From Hofstenia miamia (Eukaryota; Xenacoelomorpha; Acoela): a stretch of 64,000 nt of DNA. The notes under the pieces are model-generated. The model was not told the origin of the DNA, searched no databases, and saw only the letters and a program-made list of their open reading frames with translations. The stretch is from positions 2,126,788-2,190,787 of the forward strand of contig SCFE01000022.1 of the NCBI GenBank assembly GCA_004352715.1. The letters run 5' to 3'. Of this stretch, positions 11,398 to 23,209 are shown in pieces. Numbering within the stretch: position 1 is the stretch's first letter; the number at the start of each line of letters is the position of its first letter. Both the position numbers and the translations under genes were made by a program.

Positions 11398-11970
11398 CTA
11401 ACCATTTTAGCTCTGGTATGATTTTTATAATAATGAAATTGTAAGACCCAGTGATAATGTGGGAGAACTCCACTGTGCATGGGGCGATAAATCGCTCTTT
11501 GACAGATGTGAGCCCATATTGTGGTCACTTTAGGGCTACGTATAGGCATAGGGATTAAAAGAACTACAACATCTATTGATCAAACATGCACAAATCAGAA
11601 GACACCTCGAATATACTATGCTGTTGGCGTACACGAATACGTGGTAACTACACGTTATTTACTATCTTACTACATGAGCTGAGAAGATAAACCTGGAGAT
11701 AAATTATTTGTATTGAGCTAGAAATTACAACTTGAGACACACAATTAGCACCTTGGATTTGTAAGGATGGATTCAAATGGCTTGGCTTCAGTGAGATGCC
11801 ATGTGAATTAGTCACTAGTTTAACCATCTTGGAATTACTTTTTTCTACAATGAAATTGGTGAATTACCAATCTTCAATTGTTTTGTTAGAGCATGGGATG
11901 ATCTTGGCGATGGTAATCTTCTGCAACCTTTGTACTGCTTGAGCTGCTAGATGCACCCTGTGATTCTACA
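11398..11970 (+). repeat. 5' LTR of element B (3' part)
   Basis: Ends GTGATTCTACA at 11,970. Its last ~235 bases align with 21,625-21,895 (shared GACACACAATTAGCACC) and its first ~340 are the inverse of LTR A. The expected TGTAGAG start is not found upstream, so the left part is lost or diverged. The following bases (ATATGAACTT) do not give a TGG primer-binding site. Confidence 0.65.
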
Positions 11971-12028
11971 ATATGAACTTAGATATAATTTATATGCTGC
12001 TTAATTAATTGCTTAATTATTAATCAAA

Positions 12029-13716
12029 ATGTTCAAAATGACTAGTTCTAGTCCTTTCCAAGATCATGAAAATGCTCAACATTTACTCTCTGACATTAAT
12101 TTTCCTTGGTTTGACAACCTAAACTACTTGTTTAATTATTCTTGTTTCATGGACATGGATTTTTCTAATTCTCATAATGGGACTCAGGTTTTCCCCTGTG
12201 TGAACGCTGGCAGCTTGAACGCTGCCCCTCACACTGCTGGACTTAATTCTGTTGTTGTTTTGCCGACTCCTACCCCCACTAAACCTGTTTCTGGTATATC
12301 CACACGCTCTGAAGTTTTTTCGCAAGAAACCCCCTTTCCTGCTGCTCTGTCTAATCCGTTTCTTATGTATACACCACCATCACCTCACTCTGAGTTGCCA
12401 ACACCTGAGGTTCAACAACTCAGAGAAGCCCTAGCTGAACAAATTTTGCAGTGTCATTCCTGCAAAGCCTGCTTTGACGCACTACAAGCTGAAAAGAGAC
12501 AGCAAGCCACTGCTGCTTGGCAGCATGAGAGATGCCTGCTTGATTCAATCTCAGCCTTGGAGATGCGAATTCAGGAAGCAATCCCACATCTTCCTCCAAA
12601 TCCTCCAGAGGAACCTGAGTATGTAACTTGCACGCTTTTGGACAAAGCTCTTGATGCTCTTTCAGAAAAGTTCTCAACCATTATATCACAGGCAATGTCT
12701 GCCCACTTCTCCAGTGCTTTGTCAGCACCTACTCTGTCCCCTGTGATGCCCCCATTCATTACCCCCATTACCTCTTTTACCAGTGGAGCACCTACCTTCA
12801 CTCAGTCTACCATTTCTCAAGTCACAATGCTAACCACAGTAACTATGCCAAGCATAACAGTTGTGCCTTCTGAACCCATAAATGTCTCAGTCACTCCCAC
12901 TACTACAATCTTTCCACCTTCTCCTCTGAGTGACCTTATCGGATCTACAACAACTCATGGACCACACTTCACTCAATCCATTTTTCCCACCAAAGCACCA
13001 GCAAACGAACAATTGAATCTCTTTAATAGACACTCAGTACTGCCTAAATTCACTGGCAAAATCAATGAAATCTCACAGTTGTTCAACAAGTGGCTCTTTC
13101 TGTTCAAGTTAACTATGAAGCAGTATAAAACCACTGAGGATGCAGCTGCCACACAATTTCCCATGTTCCTTCAAGGCCTTGCATACAATCAGTATACAAT
13201 GCTGGACAACAGGGAAGTTAAGACAAATTATCAGTTACTCATTGGTCTTATGTGATCTTTCCTTCAAGAAGGGAGACAATGCAAGTCGATAGACTCTTTC
13301 ACCTCAGTACACTAACTCCAGAATACTCGAGACATGATCTCTTCTCTTACATTTGTCAGGGATTTCCCTCTACCATCAAGAGCTGCCTCGAACTTAAATG
13401 TGATCTGGAAGATGATTTAAACTCTATTATCAAGAAGGTGATTAGCATTGTTTACATGCTACAAAATACTACACACATTGAGAGAGATGCCGGCGACCTG
13501 AAGACAGGTCAACCTACAACAAAATCTTTAAGTTATTCAAACTCTGCCACAGTGCAGAAAAGGACGGACACTGAAATACAGTCAGCCCACATCCATACCC
13601 AGAGTGGTGCTGTTATCCGCCTAATTGCAGATGGGGATGGTATCATCATCAATGAGCCTTCCATTGAAGCGTGTACTCCTGACACCCTGGTCAAGTCTGT
13701 CAACCATTTAAATTAG
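12029..13716 (+). pseudogene. gag: Gag-like protein of element B
   Basis: The first 408 residues (12,029-13,255) form a Pro/Thr/Ser-rich N-terminus, a short helical part with a CHSCKACF motif (about residue 142), more Thr/Pro-rich sequence, then the capsid-like start VLPKFTGKINEISQLFNKW and FPMFLQGLAYNQYTMLD. After a frame change at 13,252 it continues with YSRHDLFSYICQGFP and LELKCDLEDDLNSIIKK, matching YSKYDLFSHICKG and FEIKCDVHDKLEKMIRK in element C. Unlike A and C, no long coiled coil and no CCHC knuckle is visible. ATG 12,029 lies 59 bases after the LTR end. Confidence 0.82.
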
Positions 13717-13754
13717 TTGGAGCGCCACCTCCCAAAAACAGTGAGCATGATGTT

Positions 13755-14087
13755 TTGGTGATAACTTTGTTGCTAAGCACTAACATCATCCCCGTGGATG
13801 TGAACAGATTACTAATTAATGCCACCATTGATACAGGAGCTTCTGTATCCATCATTAGTGACACCTGTTGTGACAAGCTTTGCCTACAGAGAGAAGATCT
13901 GTTACCCTCCACCACTCATTTATTGGACGCTTTGGGGAATACTATTTTGCTGAAGGGCCAGATTAACAATCTCAAGTTACACATCCATCAGGAATGTTTT
14001 CACATGGACCTCATTGTGGTTAATACCTGTAATTGGCCCCTACCATACGATTTCACTTTACTTAATAGTTCTGCATGCCTGATCTGA
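13755..14087 (+). pseudogene. Retroviral-type aspartic protease of element B
   Basis: Would cut the Gag-Pol precursor. The active-site box is intact: ATIDTGASVSIIS at about residues 23-35. The segment LDALGNTILLKGQI matches LINASGEYIDTKGKI in element C. The C-terminal part, where C has VILGDDFLTKNG, is changed (YDFTLLNSSA) and a stop follows. It is separated from gag by a stop and frame change. Confidence 0.8.
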
Positions 14088-15542
14088 ATGGATCCCACAA
14101 AGACATCTATCATTGCAATGCCAGTCCACAATCTCAGTGAGCCAAGTGATCCAGTCTGGATCCCAGTTGTAAACTAGAGAACTCATGGACACCTGAGTCC
14201 ACAAGAATGTGACACACTCTCTGCCCTCTTATGCCAGCATCACAATGTGTTTAATTACATATTGATCAGTGTTGGAAAACCCATTGGGGAACAACATGCC
14301 ATCAAAAAACCAAGAGTGATTGCCCCATTCAGTTGCCAGTTCAAAGGGTACCAGAGAACTTATGAGTGGAATATTAACAGATCCTGAGTGATCTCATCAA
14401 AACAGGATCATACAGAATAGTAATAGTCTGTATGCTGCACCTACTGTGTTAATTCACCAAGGAGAGAAGTACCACCTCTGCATTGATTTCAGATGATTAA
14501 ACAATATTACAACCAAGGATGCATATCTGCTACCTTGCATTGATGATCTCCTCTATGATGCCAGCAAGTACAAGTTATTTTCGTGCTTGGATCTCTGTAA
14601 AGCCTATTGGCAGATACTGATGAATCCTGCTGACATTCTGAAAACTGTTTTTATTACACCTTACAGCCTCTTTGAGTGGAAGTACATGGCCTTTGGGCTC
14701 TGCAACACTCCTGCCACATTTCAGCATTATGTCATGTGTGTACTACAGAATGGCGCCAATGTTTTTGAACCTGGGATCACCACATAAATGAAGGACATTC
14801 TCATTGCTGGACACACATTCTCTGATCACTTAGATAAACTGGGTCACACTCTCAAGATCATGTATGACTCTGGGCTGTGAGTAAATGGAAATAAATGTTC
14901 ACTCTTTTTGCCACAAGTTACCTTCTTAGGCAGGGTAGTCGAACCCAGAAGAATATCGATCAAAAATGATGTGAAAGACCATCTTGATTGAATTGAGACT
15001 CCATGCTCATGCAAGGATGTCCAATGCCTGATGAGCTTTCTTAACTATTATGGCTCCTTCATTTCTGAACTAGCCAACTGAACCAAGAACATCTCTAACC
15101 TATTATGAAAGAATACTGAATTTTGTTGGACTTGGGCTGAACAAGAAGAGCTGGATGCTGTAAAGTGAGAGCTCAGACAGATCCCCAGTCTGAACAGATT
15201 ATTTGAAAGAATTTATCATAGACTGTATATGCAAGATCAGTAGCCATCAGTGGTGTGCTCAGCCAAGTGATCAACAGCCAGGAATGCCCTGTACAATACT
15301 TCAGCCAGAAGCTCCACAATGCTGAACTGAACTATGGAGCTATGAAATCAGAAATGCTGGTGCTTGTTGAGAGTCTGAAGAAGTTTTGAGCTATGAAATC
15401 AGAAATGCTGGTGCTTGTTGAGAGTCTGAAGAAGTTTTGATTCTTCATTTTAGGCTGCCAATTTGTTGTGCGCACCAACAACTCCACGCTAGCATGGCTT
15501 AAGAAATTCTCTGGCAACAACTCAAACATCATCACCTGATGG
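14088..15542 (+). pseudogene. pol: Reverse transcriptase and RNase H of element B
   Basis: RT blocks: KYHLCIDFR then TGA, LDLCKAYWQIL (14,587 on), FITPYSLFEWKYMAFGLC and PATFQHYV. At the catalytic site, where element C has YIDD, the sequence reads TAA-M-K-D (14,785 on), so tyrosine became a stop and the first aspartate a lysine. RNase H follows: WTWAEQEELDAVK, ELNYGAMKSEMLVLVESLKKF, TNNSTLAWLKKFSGNNS. About ten in-frame stops, nearly all TGA, interrupt it, plus a 51-base tandem duplication at 15,337-15,438. Dead copy. Confidence 0.85.
15337..15438 (+). repeat. 51-bp tandem duplication inside RNase H
   Basis: A perfect 51-base unit beginning GAGCTATGAAATCAGAAATG occurs at 15,337-15,387 and again at 15,388-15,438. 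Its length is 17 codons, so the frame is kept, but each unit ends at the TTTTGAG that supplies a TGA stop. Confidence 0.95.
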
Positions 15543-17141
15543 TTGGAATACCTTAATGACTTCTCTTTTGCAATCACTCATCACCCTGGGAGATTGCATC
15601 TAAATGCTGATTATTTCACTGCTCTGCCCAGCTATGAGAGAGACCTGCAAAAACTGCCAGGTGAGAAGACTCCATTTGGATTCATACCTGCTTGTGAGTA
15701 TGAGCTCCTCCCTGATATTAACACTGGTCAGAATGGGAAAGCAATGCTCCCTATTATGGTAAAAGAGGAGATTTCTGAAAAGGAGATTACCACCCATCAA
15801 TTACACAACAAAGTTTTGTCCAAAATCATTTTCAAGATCAAGAATCCTGATCATGCTATCAGTGACTTTGTGAAGAGGTACTTTCAATGTTATCATTGGA
15901 AGCTTACTGAAGCTGGACTTCTCTACATGCATAGTTGGAACAACTGTCTGGTGATCCCCAAGTACTTCAAGCAAGATCTTGTCCAGAAGATCCATGAGCA
16001 TGGACACCTTGGGATTATCCAGACAGAGAGAACATTTAACACTCATTATGTTACCATCAGTATTAGAACCATGGTACAAGATTTAATTGATAAGTGTGAA
16101 GCATGCCTGCTTCAAGGAGCCAGACACTTTCCAGATCAGAAAGCCAAGCTCCATAGTCAGGTCACCAAAAGAACAAACAAAGTAGTCCACATGGACATCA
16201 AAAAACTATCAAGGGATGAGCAAGGATTTCAATATCTGTTGGTCTTGATAGACCATTTCACTAAATACACACAACTCATTCCTCTTGATAACACCACCAC
16301 TGAAGTCATTGGTGGAAGAATCGTGAAAGACTTTAAGCTCAGGCCTATGGAGCATTTGGTCTCTGACCATGGTCCACAGTTTGAGAACTCTTTAATGTCT
16401 ACTCTCACAAAAGAACTAGAGATCATACATGATTTCACCACTGCTTACCATCAGCAGTCAAATGGCATTGTTGAGTGACTGAACCACACCATCATTAAAC
16501 TCATCAGAGTTGCTTTGGCCTGCGCCACCAGTCAAAATTGGAGATGCATCATAGAAGCAGTTGAATTCTTTTACAATACCACTGTGCACTCCACCACTAA
16601 AGTAAGTCCTTTCAAAGCCATGTTTGGCTGTGAAGCAAGCACTCCTTTGTTGATCATGTTCCTGGACTACAAGAAGCCAACTTTGGAAAACTTTGTGAAC
16701 TGGATGCTGAAAGAATTCCAAGAAGTGCACCTCTCTATCTGTTGGAATACCAATCAGTCTGTTATTCACCAGAAAAGAAATTTCGATAAAAAGCTGTATG
16801 GTGAGCCCCACAAAGATGGAGATTCTGTATTTGCTTATTTTCCTCATCAGGTCACTGACGCAAACCAGGTATGGAAACTTGCCACTAATTGGCGAGGGCC
16901 TTTCAAAATAGTCAAGGTTTAGATCACCACTGGTATTTATTAGATAATGGTAAAGTCACCCATTTTCAGCAACTTAGACAAACAGTCAAAGATATACAAA
17001 ATGCAGGCATCAATAATAATAACAAGTTTTCTCTCATCAATGACTTTGTGAATGAGATAGAGTATTATGATAACCTCACCAAATGTGAGGAAGATGACCT
17101 TACACAGGTTGAGTATGATAGTAACCTTGGTAATAGTAGCA
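15543..17141 (+). pseudogene. pol: Integrase of element B
   Basis: Would insert the DNA copy into the genome. The open part (15,543-16,478) holds the end of RNase H, a zinc-binding-like region (HEHGHLGI ... CEACLLQG) and the catalytic core: first Asp in VVHMDIKKLS, second in LVSDHGPQFENS, and the Glu region YHQQSNGIVE, followed at once by a TGA where element C has arginine (VERLN). It continues to 16,922 (FYNTTVHSTTKVSPFKAMFG ... WRGPFKIVKV), then shifts frame (DHHWYLLDNGKVTHFQQL). Confidence 0.88.
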
Positions 17142-18259
17142 NAGAGAGAACATTTAACACTCATTATGTTACCATCAGTATTAGAACCATGGTACAAGAT
17201 TTAATTGATAAGTGTGAAGCATGCCTGCTTCAAGGAGCCAGACACTTTCCAGATCAGAAAGCCAAGCTCCATAGTCAGGTCACCAAAAGAACAAACAAAG
17301 TAGTCCACATGGACATCAAAAAACTATCAAGGGATGAGCAAGGATTTCAATATCTGTTGGTCTTGATAGACCATTTCACTAAATACACACAACTCATTCC
17401 TCTTGATAACACCACCACTGAAGTCATTGGTGGAAGAATCGTGAAAGACTTTAAGCTCAGGCCTATGGAGCATTTGGTCTCTGACCATGGTCCACAGTTT
17501 GAGAACTCTTTAATGTCTACTCTCACAAAAGAACTAGAGATCATACATGATTTCACCACTGCTTACCATCAGCAGTCAAATGGCATTGTTGAGTGACTGA
17601 ACCACACCATCATTAAACTCATCAGAGTTGCTTTGGCCTGCGCCACCAGTCAAAATTGGAGATGCATCATAGAAGCAGTTGAATTCTTTTACAATACCAC
17701 TGTGCACTCCACCACTAAAGTAAGTCCTTTCAAAGCCATGTTTGGCTGTGAAGCAAGCACTCCTTTGTTGATCATGTTCCTGGACTACAAGAAGCCAACT
17801 TTGGAAAACTTTGTGAACTGGATGCTGAAAGAATTCCAAGAAGTGCACCTCTCTATCTGTTGGAATACCAATCAGTCTGTTATTCACCAGAAAAGAAATT
17901 TCGATAAAAAGCTGTATGGTGAGCCCCACAAAGATGGAGATTCTGTATTTGCTTATTTTCCTCATCAGGTCACTGACGCAAACCAGGTATGGAAACTTGC
18001 CACTAATTGGCGAGGGCCTTTCAAAATAGTCAAGGTTTAGATCACCACTGGTATTTATTAGATAATGGTAAAGTCACCCATTTTCAGCAACTTAGACAAA
18101 CAGTCAAAGATATACAAAATGCAGGCATCAATAATAATAACAAGTTTTCTCTCATCAATGACTTTGTGAATGAGATAGAGTATTATGATAACCTCACCAA
18201 ATGTGAGGAAGATGACCTTACACAGGTTGAGTATGATAGTAACCTTGGTAATAGTAGCA
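16025..18259 (+). repeat. Perfect 1,118-base duplication at a single-N join
   Basis: 16,025-17,141 (starting AGAGAGAACATTTAACACTC) is repeated from 17,143 with no difference seen, and one N at 17,142 separates the copies. Such a pattern is expected when two overlapping contigs are joined without merging the overlap. It duplicates most of the integrase and is best read as an assembly artefact. Confidence 0.9.
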
Positions 18260-18420
18260 ACACTATAGCTACTCATATCTTGCCTAAATGAAAAGCTAGA
18301 GATCAGAGATATTTAGACCATTTAAATACCCAGGAATGGGACCTTAATCTTATATCTTTGTTTAGCAACTATGAAATGAACCAAGAACCAACCCCCAACA
18401 AGATGCCAAGTATGAAGACA
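18007..18420 (+). pseudogene. C-terminal tail of element B integrase
   Basis: Continues after the duplicated block with HFQQLRQTVKDI and HILPK-TGA-KARDQRY, then QEWDLNLISLFSNYE. These match HFQNLNWVTADI, RVLPRCAARDKY and EIWDINLLSEFRKI at the end of the element C integrase, which fixes the family link and the end of pol. No chromodomain is recognised. Confidence 0.7.
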
Positions 18421-18439
18421 AATCAATCCACAAGACAAA

Positions 18440-20241
18440 ATGAGACAATCAGATGAAGGCTCCTCCCAAAAACAAGAGCACCCAGCAGAAGACACCCATA
18501 GCAGCCACGACTACAAGGGGAGACAACTCTCTCCTTGGGAGTGGACTTCCCGTGACTATGCTCAGAGACAATTCTCTGAGTGGGAGTGGACCTTGGACGA
18601 CTATGCATGGAGACAACTCTCTGTGCGTGAATCCGAGGAGCATAGAGCGCCTTTTGCCCACCTGTCTAACATAACCTTGCCCTGTGTTGACTCAAAACCC
18701 CCTCCTAGTCCCAGTCCAATTTTCTGTGATTCAGCTAGTATTTGGTCCCACAAAGCCAAGGAACATAAGGCCAAAAGGTCAAAGGTTGGAGATGAGATCT
18801 TACATCCGTATTTTTTGCTACTCAGAAAACAGTCTGTTTAGTCAGAGACAACATATCAGAAGAAACGAAGAATAGGTTGAGATGGACATTTAACACTAAG
18901 GATCTAACTTGATCAGTTGACTTGATTCCCTTTGTCATAAATGCAGAGCACAGACCTCTGATCAACGTGATTATCTGCTACAATTCTAAGATGTTAGCTG
19001 GCATGGCACAATCTTACTGGCAAAGTACTGTTCACACTGTGTTTGATGAGGACTTCAACTTGTCTCACCTGTGCCAGTTTCTGAACAATAAAGAAAAGAT
19101 AAAGAAGTTTGAATGTGTTAATATTGATTTTGACAACCTACTAGTCATCTACTTTTTTTGTGTTGATAAGGTAAACCACCCCCAAATGATGGAAAAGATT
19201 GAGATAGCCTATTGACTCACCAAAGTGGAGAAGATACGCCTTGTTATGTTTTTAAAAGAAGAATACCAGGATGCCATCCCAGACAAAATTGAAAGCCTGC
19301 ACTTTTGCATGGAGAACTTCACCATTCTGTATAAAAGCTCCTATCAGCCTACTTGTCTGTATAATAATCACATAATCTTGGCTACTAAGATCATCTACAC
19401 TGATCTGCTCTTGTGCAAGAAAATTCTGACACACTGTCTCACAGTTGATACTTGTCTAATAATCAATATGTGCATCCAGGCTCAATCACTCAAGTCAATC
19501 AACATTAGCTCATCTGGCCTTTGCTCTGACATCTCTGATCTTCATGTCAGTTTTGCATTCAAACAAAGTGCTGCTACCCTGCAAGAAATTGATTAGGTAT
19601 GGACAAACCTGAAAGCTGATCACAGCCTGGAGACACAATGGCCTACCATTAACATTCAGAGCCCTACATCACAATATCATAGATCAGTTGAGAGAACACT
19701 TGCATAGTTATGTCTGTCCCATGACACACAAGACTGTCAGAACTTCTTGGAAAATTTCACTCCGGCGATCTGGTCCCATGGAGCCATGTGGGTCCTTGCC
19801 ACTTTTCTTACAGTTGATCCTCATCTTCAGCTGCCTTTGGATAAAGCCACCAGAGAAAGACTCATGAAACAGTGCTCCCATGAACTCATTATTGGCCCTG
19901 CAGCCTGGAAGGTTAAGAATTGGTTAAGAAAGCTATGGAATGTTTTGAGAAATTCTATGCACGTCTCATCAGATCCAGTGGACCCCTTGGTCGCATCTTT
20001 ATAAGATTTTAGCATGGATGCATCTTCAAGGTGTTCTACTAGATTTCTGTTCTTCCTTTCTTGTTGGGAGATGGAACAAGTTCGACATGAAAGATGTTAC
20101 AGCTTGGTAAATGAGGGAGACATCATTGCCTCTCAGTTGTATACCACCTTCAAGGATGTGTGGTGGAAGTTCAACAGCACTTCATTTGCTTCTATCATTA
20201 AACAATACAAGGCTTTGCATATTTTGGTCAATCCAGAATGA
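18440..20241 (+). pseudogene. Third-ORF protein of element B
   Basis: An unrecognised ORF downstream of integrase. Its N-terminus has three 15-residue repeats (DYKGRQLSPWEWTSR, DYAQRQFSEWEWTLD, DYAWRQLSVRESEEH). Next come KRSKVGDEILHPYF (C: KRMSKIDRETLHPYF), VHTVFDEDFNL (C: VHVTFEDNFTL), FECVNIDFDNLLVIY (C: PEINIDKDNLMIIHI) and QWPTINIQSPTSQYHRSVE (C: KWPEIHIEAPSKKYHKTVE). Frame changes near 18,840 and 19,600 and some stops break it. No signal peptide, membrane span or cysteine pattern of an envelope protein is seen. The conserved order in B and C suggests a real gene of this family. Function unknown. Confidence 0.6.
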
Positions 20242-20559
20242 TCATTAGTGTTGCCATGTTGCATTGATAGTGCCACAGCTTTGTTAGCAGGAACTTAACA
20301 TGATTTGCATACAAAGCCTCTGAAATGAAATTTAGAATTCTATAGACCACTGCCCTGTACATGGAAGTAACCACAGCTTCAGCAATAAACTCCACATCCT
20401 TACAAATGTTGTTTCCTGGTTGAACAGTGGGTTTGCTGGATGGGATCCTTATGCATCTTTGCCAGATCAATCAGCATAAAAATGATGATGTTATGATATT
20501 TCTTTTAAATGTTAAGCATTGTTAAGTTAGATTGATGCCAGATTATTATGCTGAAACCT

Positions 20560-20880
20560 GAAGTGGAACCATGCAGTGAAGGAAGAATCAACAAGGTATG
20601 AAGATCACCAATTGCCAAGTAAATAGTTGTGGCTCATGGGAGACACTCAGTGACAGTGTAGTGCATTGTTTCCTATTGTTGCTTACCTTTGATAAACTTG
20701 TGCATCAATTGCTTTTGTTATGACTTGCAATAAAAGAATTTACACAATCAGAATGCACTAGCTTGTTATCATGCCTAAATTTTAAATATAGATGACCCTA
20801 CATACATGTAAACAATCAATGTGGTCAACAGAAAGGCAAAGTCCAGAAGTCCACAATCAATTAGCATATTAAATATAAGG
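20560..20880. repeat. Block related to part of LTR A and LTR C
   Basis: Resembles 8,140-8,470 on the same strand (shared GAATCAACA, TAGTGCATTG, AGCTTGTTATCA and ACATGTAAACAATCAATG). Since that region lies inside the minus-strand LTR A, this block is opposite in orientation to element B. It may be a remnant of another LTR or of the insert nested in LTR A. Confidence 0.55.
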
Positions 20881-20956
20881 GTGTTCTTAGACAACTCATA
20901 TGTAAAATAATTCTTATTCCCTGCAAATTAGGATCTTAATCAACGGGTTAACCTAC

Positions 20957-21895
20957 TGTAGAGTCACTCAGGGCCCTATTTTATTATTTTCAGCACTCTG
21001 GAATAGTGTTATGTCTTTTTGACATTTTGATTCATTGATTTGCTGCTACCTTATTTGTATCAATTTCTTTAAATCAATTTTGGAATTTCAAATGTAGTTA
21101 ATTCAATAGTGTTAGTTTTTGTCCCCTTGATTTAAATTACATGTGATTGCTTGTTTAACTTTGTGAGGGAAACTGTGCTTTGAAATTGTAAACAAGTCAG
21201 GTAATAAGTTACAGATTTTTGTAATAAATATCTGAGTCAATGTAGCAAAGTGCACAATAAATTCGGCTTCCATCTACTGCATTTGATCTTTGCAATTATT
21301 TATTTATTAACCCCCTTTTAGATTTTGTAGATCAAAGATTTTGTTAATGATAACTTTTGCTTAAGATCCAGCAACAATTCAGGAGGAAACTGCACCAGGT
21401 CTAGGGCAACAAATGGCTCTTTAACAGTGACAGCCTGAATTGTGACTGCTTTAGGTTACAGTTACACATAGGGAATAACATCTTTTATTTGATCCATTTG
21501 CACATGCACTTAATTTAACACTTTGCAAATATACTATGCTGTTGGCAAACATGAATGCACAGCAACTATGTGCCTGTTATTTATTATTTATTTACTCTGA
21601 GATAAATTGTTTATTAAACTAGAAATTAATACTCAAGACACACAATTAGCACCCTGGCAAGTAAGGATGGCTTCAAAGATTTGGCTTCAGCATGATGCTG
21701 TGTGAGTTGGTCACTGCTGGATTTCTTTTTGGAATGGAATTTCTTTATTTTTAGAAAAAATCAGTGGACCACCAACATAACTGTTCTGTTGGAATGCAGG
21801 TCACTCTCTGCTATGGTAGACTTTGCAACCTTCAATCTAAACTCTTGAGTTACCCAGTACTGCTAGAGTAGCCAGAGCTCCCCTGCAATTCTACA
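20957..21895 (+). repeat. 3' LTR of element B
   Basis: Starts TGTAGAGTCACTCAGGGCCC and ends CTGCAATTCTACA, 939 bases, with TG...CA ends and a TGTAGA/TCTACA inverted terminus. The start matches the 5' end of LTR A and the last ~270 bases match the end of the 5' LTR at 11,970. No clear polypurine tract is seen before it. The 5' and 3' LTRs are well diverged, so the insertion is old. Confidence 0.7.
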
Positions 21896-22279
21896 CTACA
21901 GTTATATACCCTGCTTTTTAATTGCATTACTTATAAAGACAAGTGAAATGATAGGAAATCTATATGATAAAAATCCCTATTAGTAAATTTAACCTATAGG
22001 CATACTTTCATTAACAGAACCTCTGCTCAAAGGAAAAACAAATATGGAGGTGCATCCCAATGCAAAGACCAATAATTGACTTTGGGGTCCTGACAACTAC
22101 TTGTATGCTTCAACATTTAGCTTTGTGTTTGAATTATCAATCAAATATGTATATTACATAATAAATCCAAAGTAATTTAATTCATCAACTAAGTAAACAT
22201 TTGTACAGTATTCATATAAAAAATGTGCAAACAAATCAACATGTACCTGTCTTCATAATTATATTTTGCTCATGTGCTT
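21896..22279. other. AT-rich spacer
   Basis: No coding or repeat signal recognised between LTR B and the two MITE copies. Confidence 0.5.
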
Positions 22280-22925
22280 CAGGTTTTTCAAGTACACAGA
22301 AAGTTAAGAACTTGAACTTAAAAAGCTCACAAAACTTGATCAGAAAAAACTGGAAGAGAAATCATCAAAACTTGAGCTTGAACTCAATTGAAAATCCACT
22401 CAAAAATATGTTAAAAATTATATTATTTTAAATTAAAATTTCTTTATCAGTTGGAATTATTGTAAAATACATGTTTTTTAACTTAAGAAACTAGGAATTA
22501 GAAAAAACTCAATCAAGCTCAGAATTTTCTTCAAAAAAATACTTGAACTGAAACTTGAAATGTCAAAACGTGAACTTGGACTGTGTAACTTGAAATCAAC
22601 TTGAAAGCTTGGTTATTTTCTGCCATTTGAGTACTTGGAATGTTAAAAATTCAAACTTGAATAAGCTTGCAACACTTGATCAGAGAAACTTAAAAAAGAA
22701 ATCCTCAGAACTCAATTGAAAATTCACTCAAAAATGCTGCAAAAATTTAATTATTTTAAGTTTAAGCTTCTTTATGAATCACAAATAAATATTTTTTACC
22801 CTAAAAAACTCAGAATTAGAAAAACTCAAACTCAGAATTTTCTTTAAAAAAAATAGTTAAACTCAGACTTGAAATGTAAAAACTCAATTACAGACCAAGT
22901 ATCTTGAACTTGACTCAAAAGCACT
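22280..22925 (-). mobile_element. Two diverged copies of the 317-bp hAT-type MITE
   Basis: 22,280-22,600 and 22,621-22,925 both align with the inverse of the MITE at 42,022-42,338: start CAGGTTTTTCAAGTAC versus CAGGGTTTTTGAGTAC, then GTTAAGAACTTGAACTT, AAAACTTGATCAGAAAAA and AAATCATCAAAACTTGA. They lie in the same direction one after the other. Their ends are eroded and no target duplication is visible. Confidence 0.75.
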
Positions 22926-23209
22926 GCTACTAATTAGCTGAGTGACAACAGGGGTTTGTCAAAAGAAAAATTTAGTCAATACTTGTACAAATTGTTTGAA
23001 TTTATAAATAGCCATCATTCAGAGAAGATTAAATTCTAAAAGTTTATATTTTTCTTTCCTTTTTCTTCTTTTTTCACCAATGAAGCTATTATTGCTAATT
23101 TGTATACTAAATAAATTCAATTAACAAGGCATACATTTTCATTTATTTTCTTCTGTTATACATGTTATAGAATTAATACAATATTTATTAATCCAAACTA
23201 GCATCAACA

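Larger units (their letters stand above)
11398..21895 (+). mobile_element. Gypsy-type LTR retrotransposon, element B
   Basis: LTR, gag, aspartic protease, reverse transcriptase, RNase H, integrase, third ORF and 3' LTR follow in that order on the plus strand. Protease before RT and integrase last in pol is the Ty3/gypsy order. Many stops, mostly TGA, and several frameshifts show it is dead. The length is inflated by a 1,118-base duplication at a single-N join (17,142). Confidence 0.85.

Noticed and set aside
16025-18259. Tandem integrase genes as a biological duplication
   Set aside because: A perfect copy with one N exactly at the junction is an assembly-join signature.
18440-20241. Third ORF as an envelope gene
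   Set aside because: No signal peptide, transmembrane anchor, cleavage site or cysteine pattern visible in any copy.
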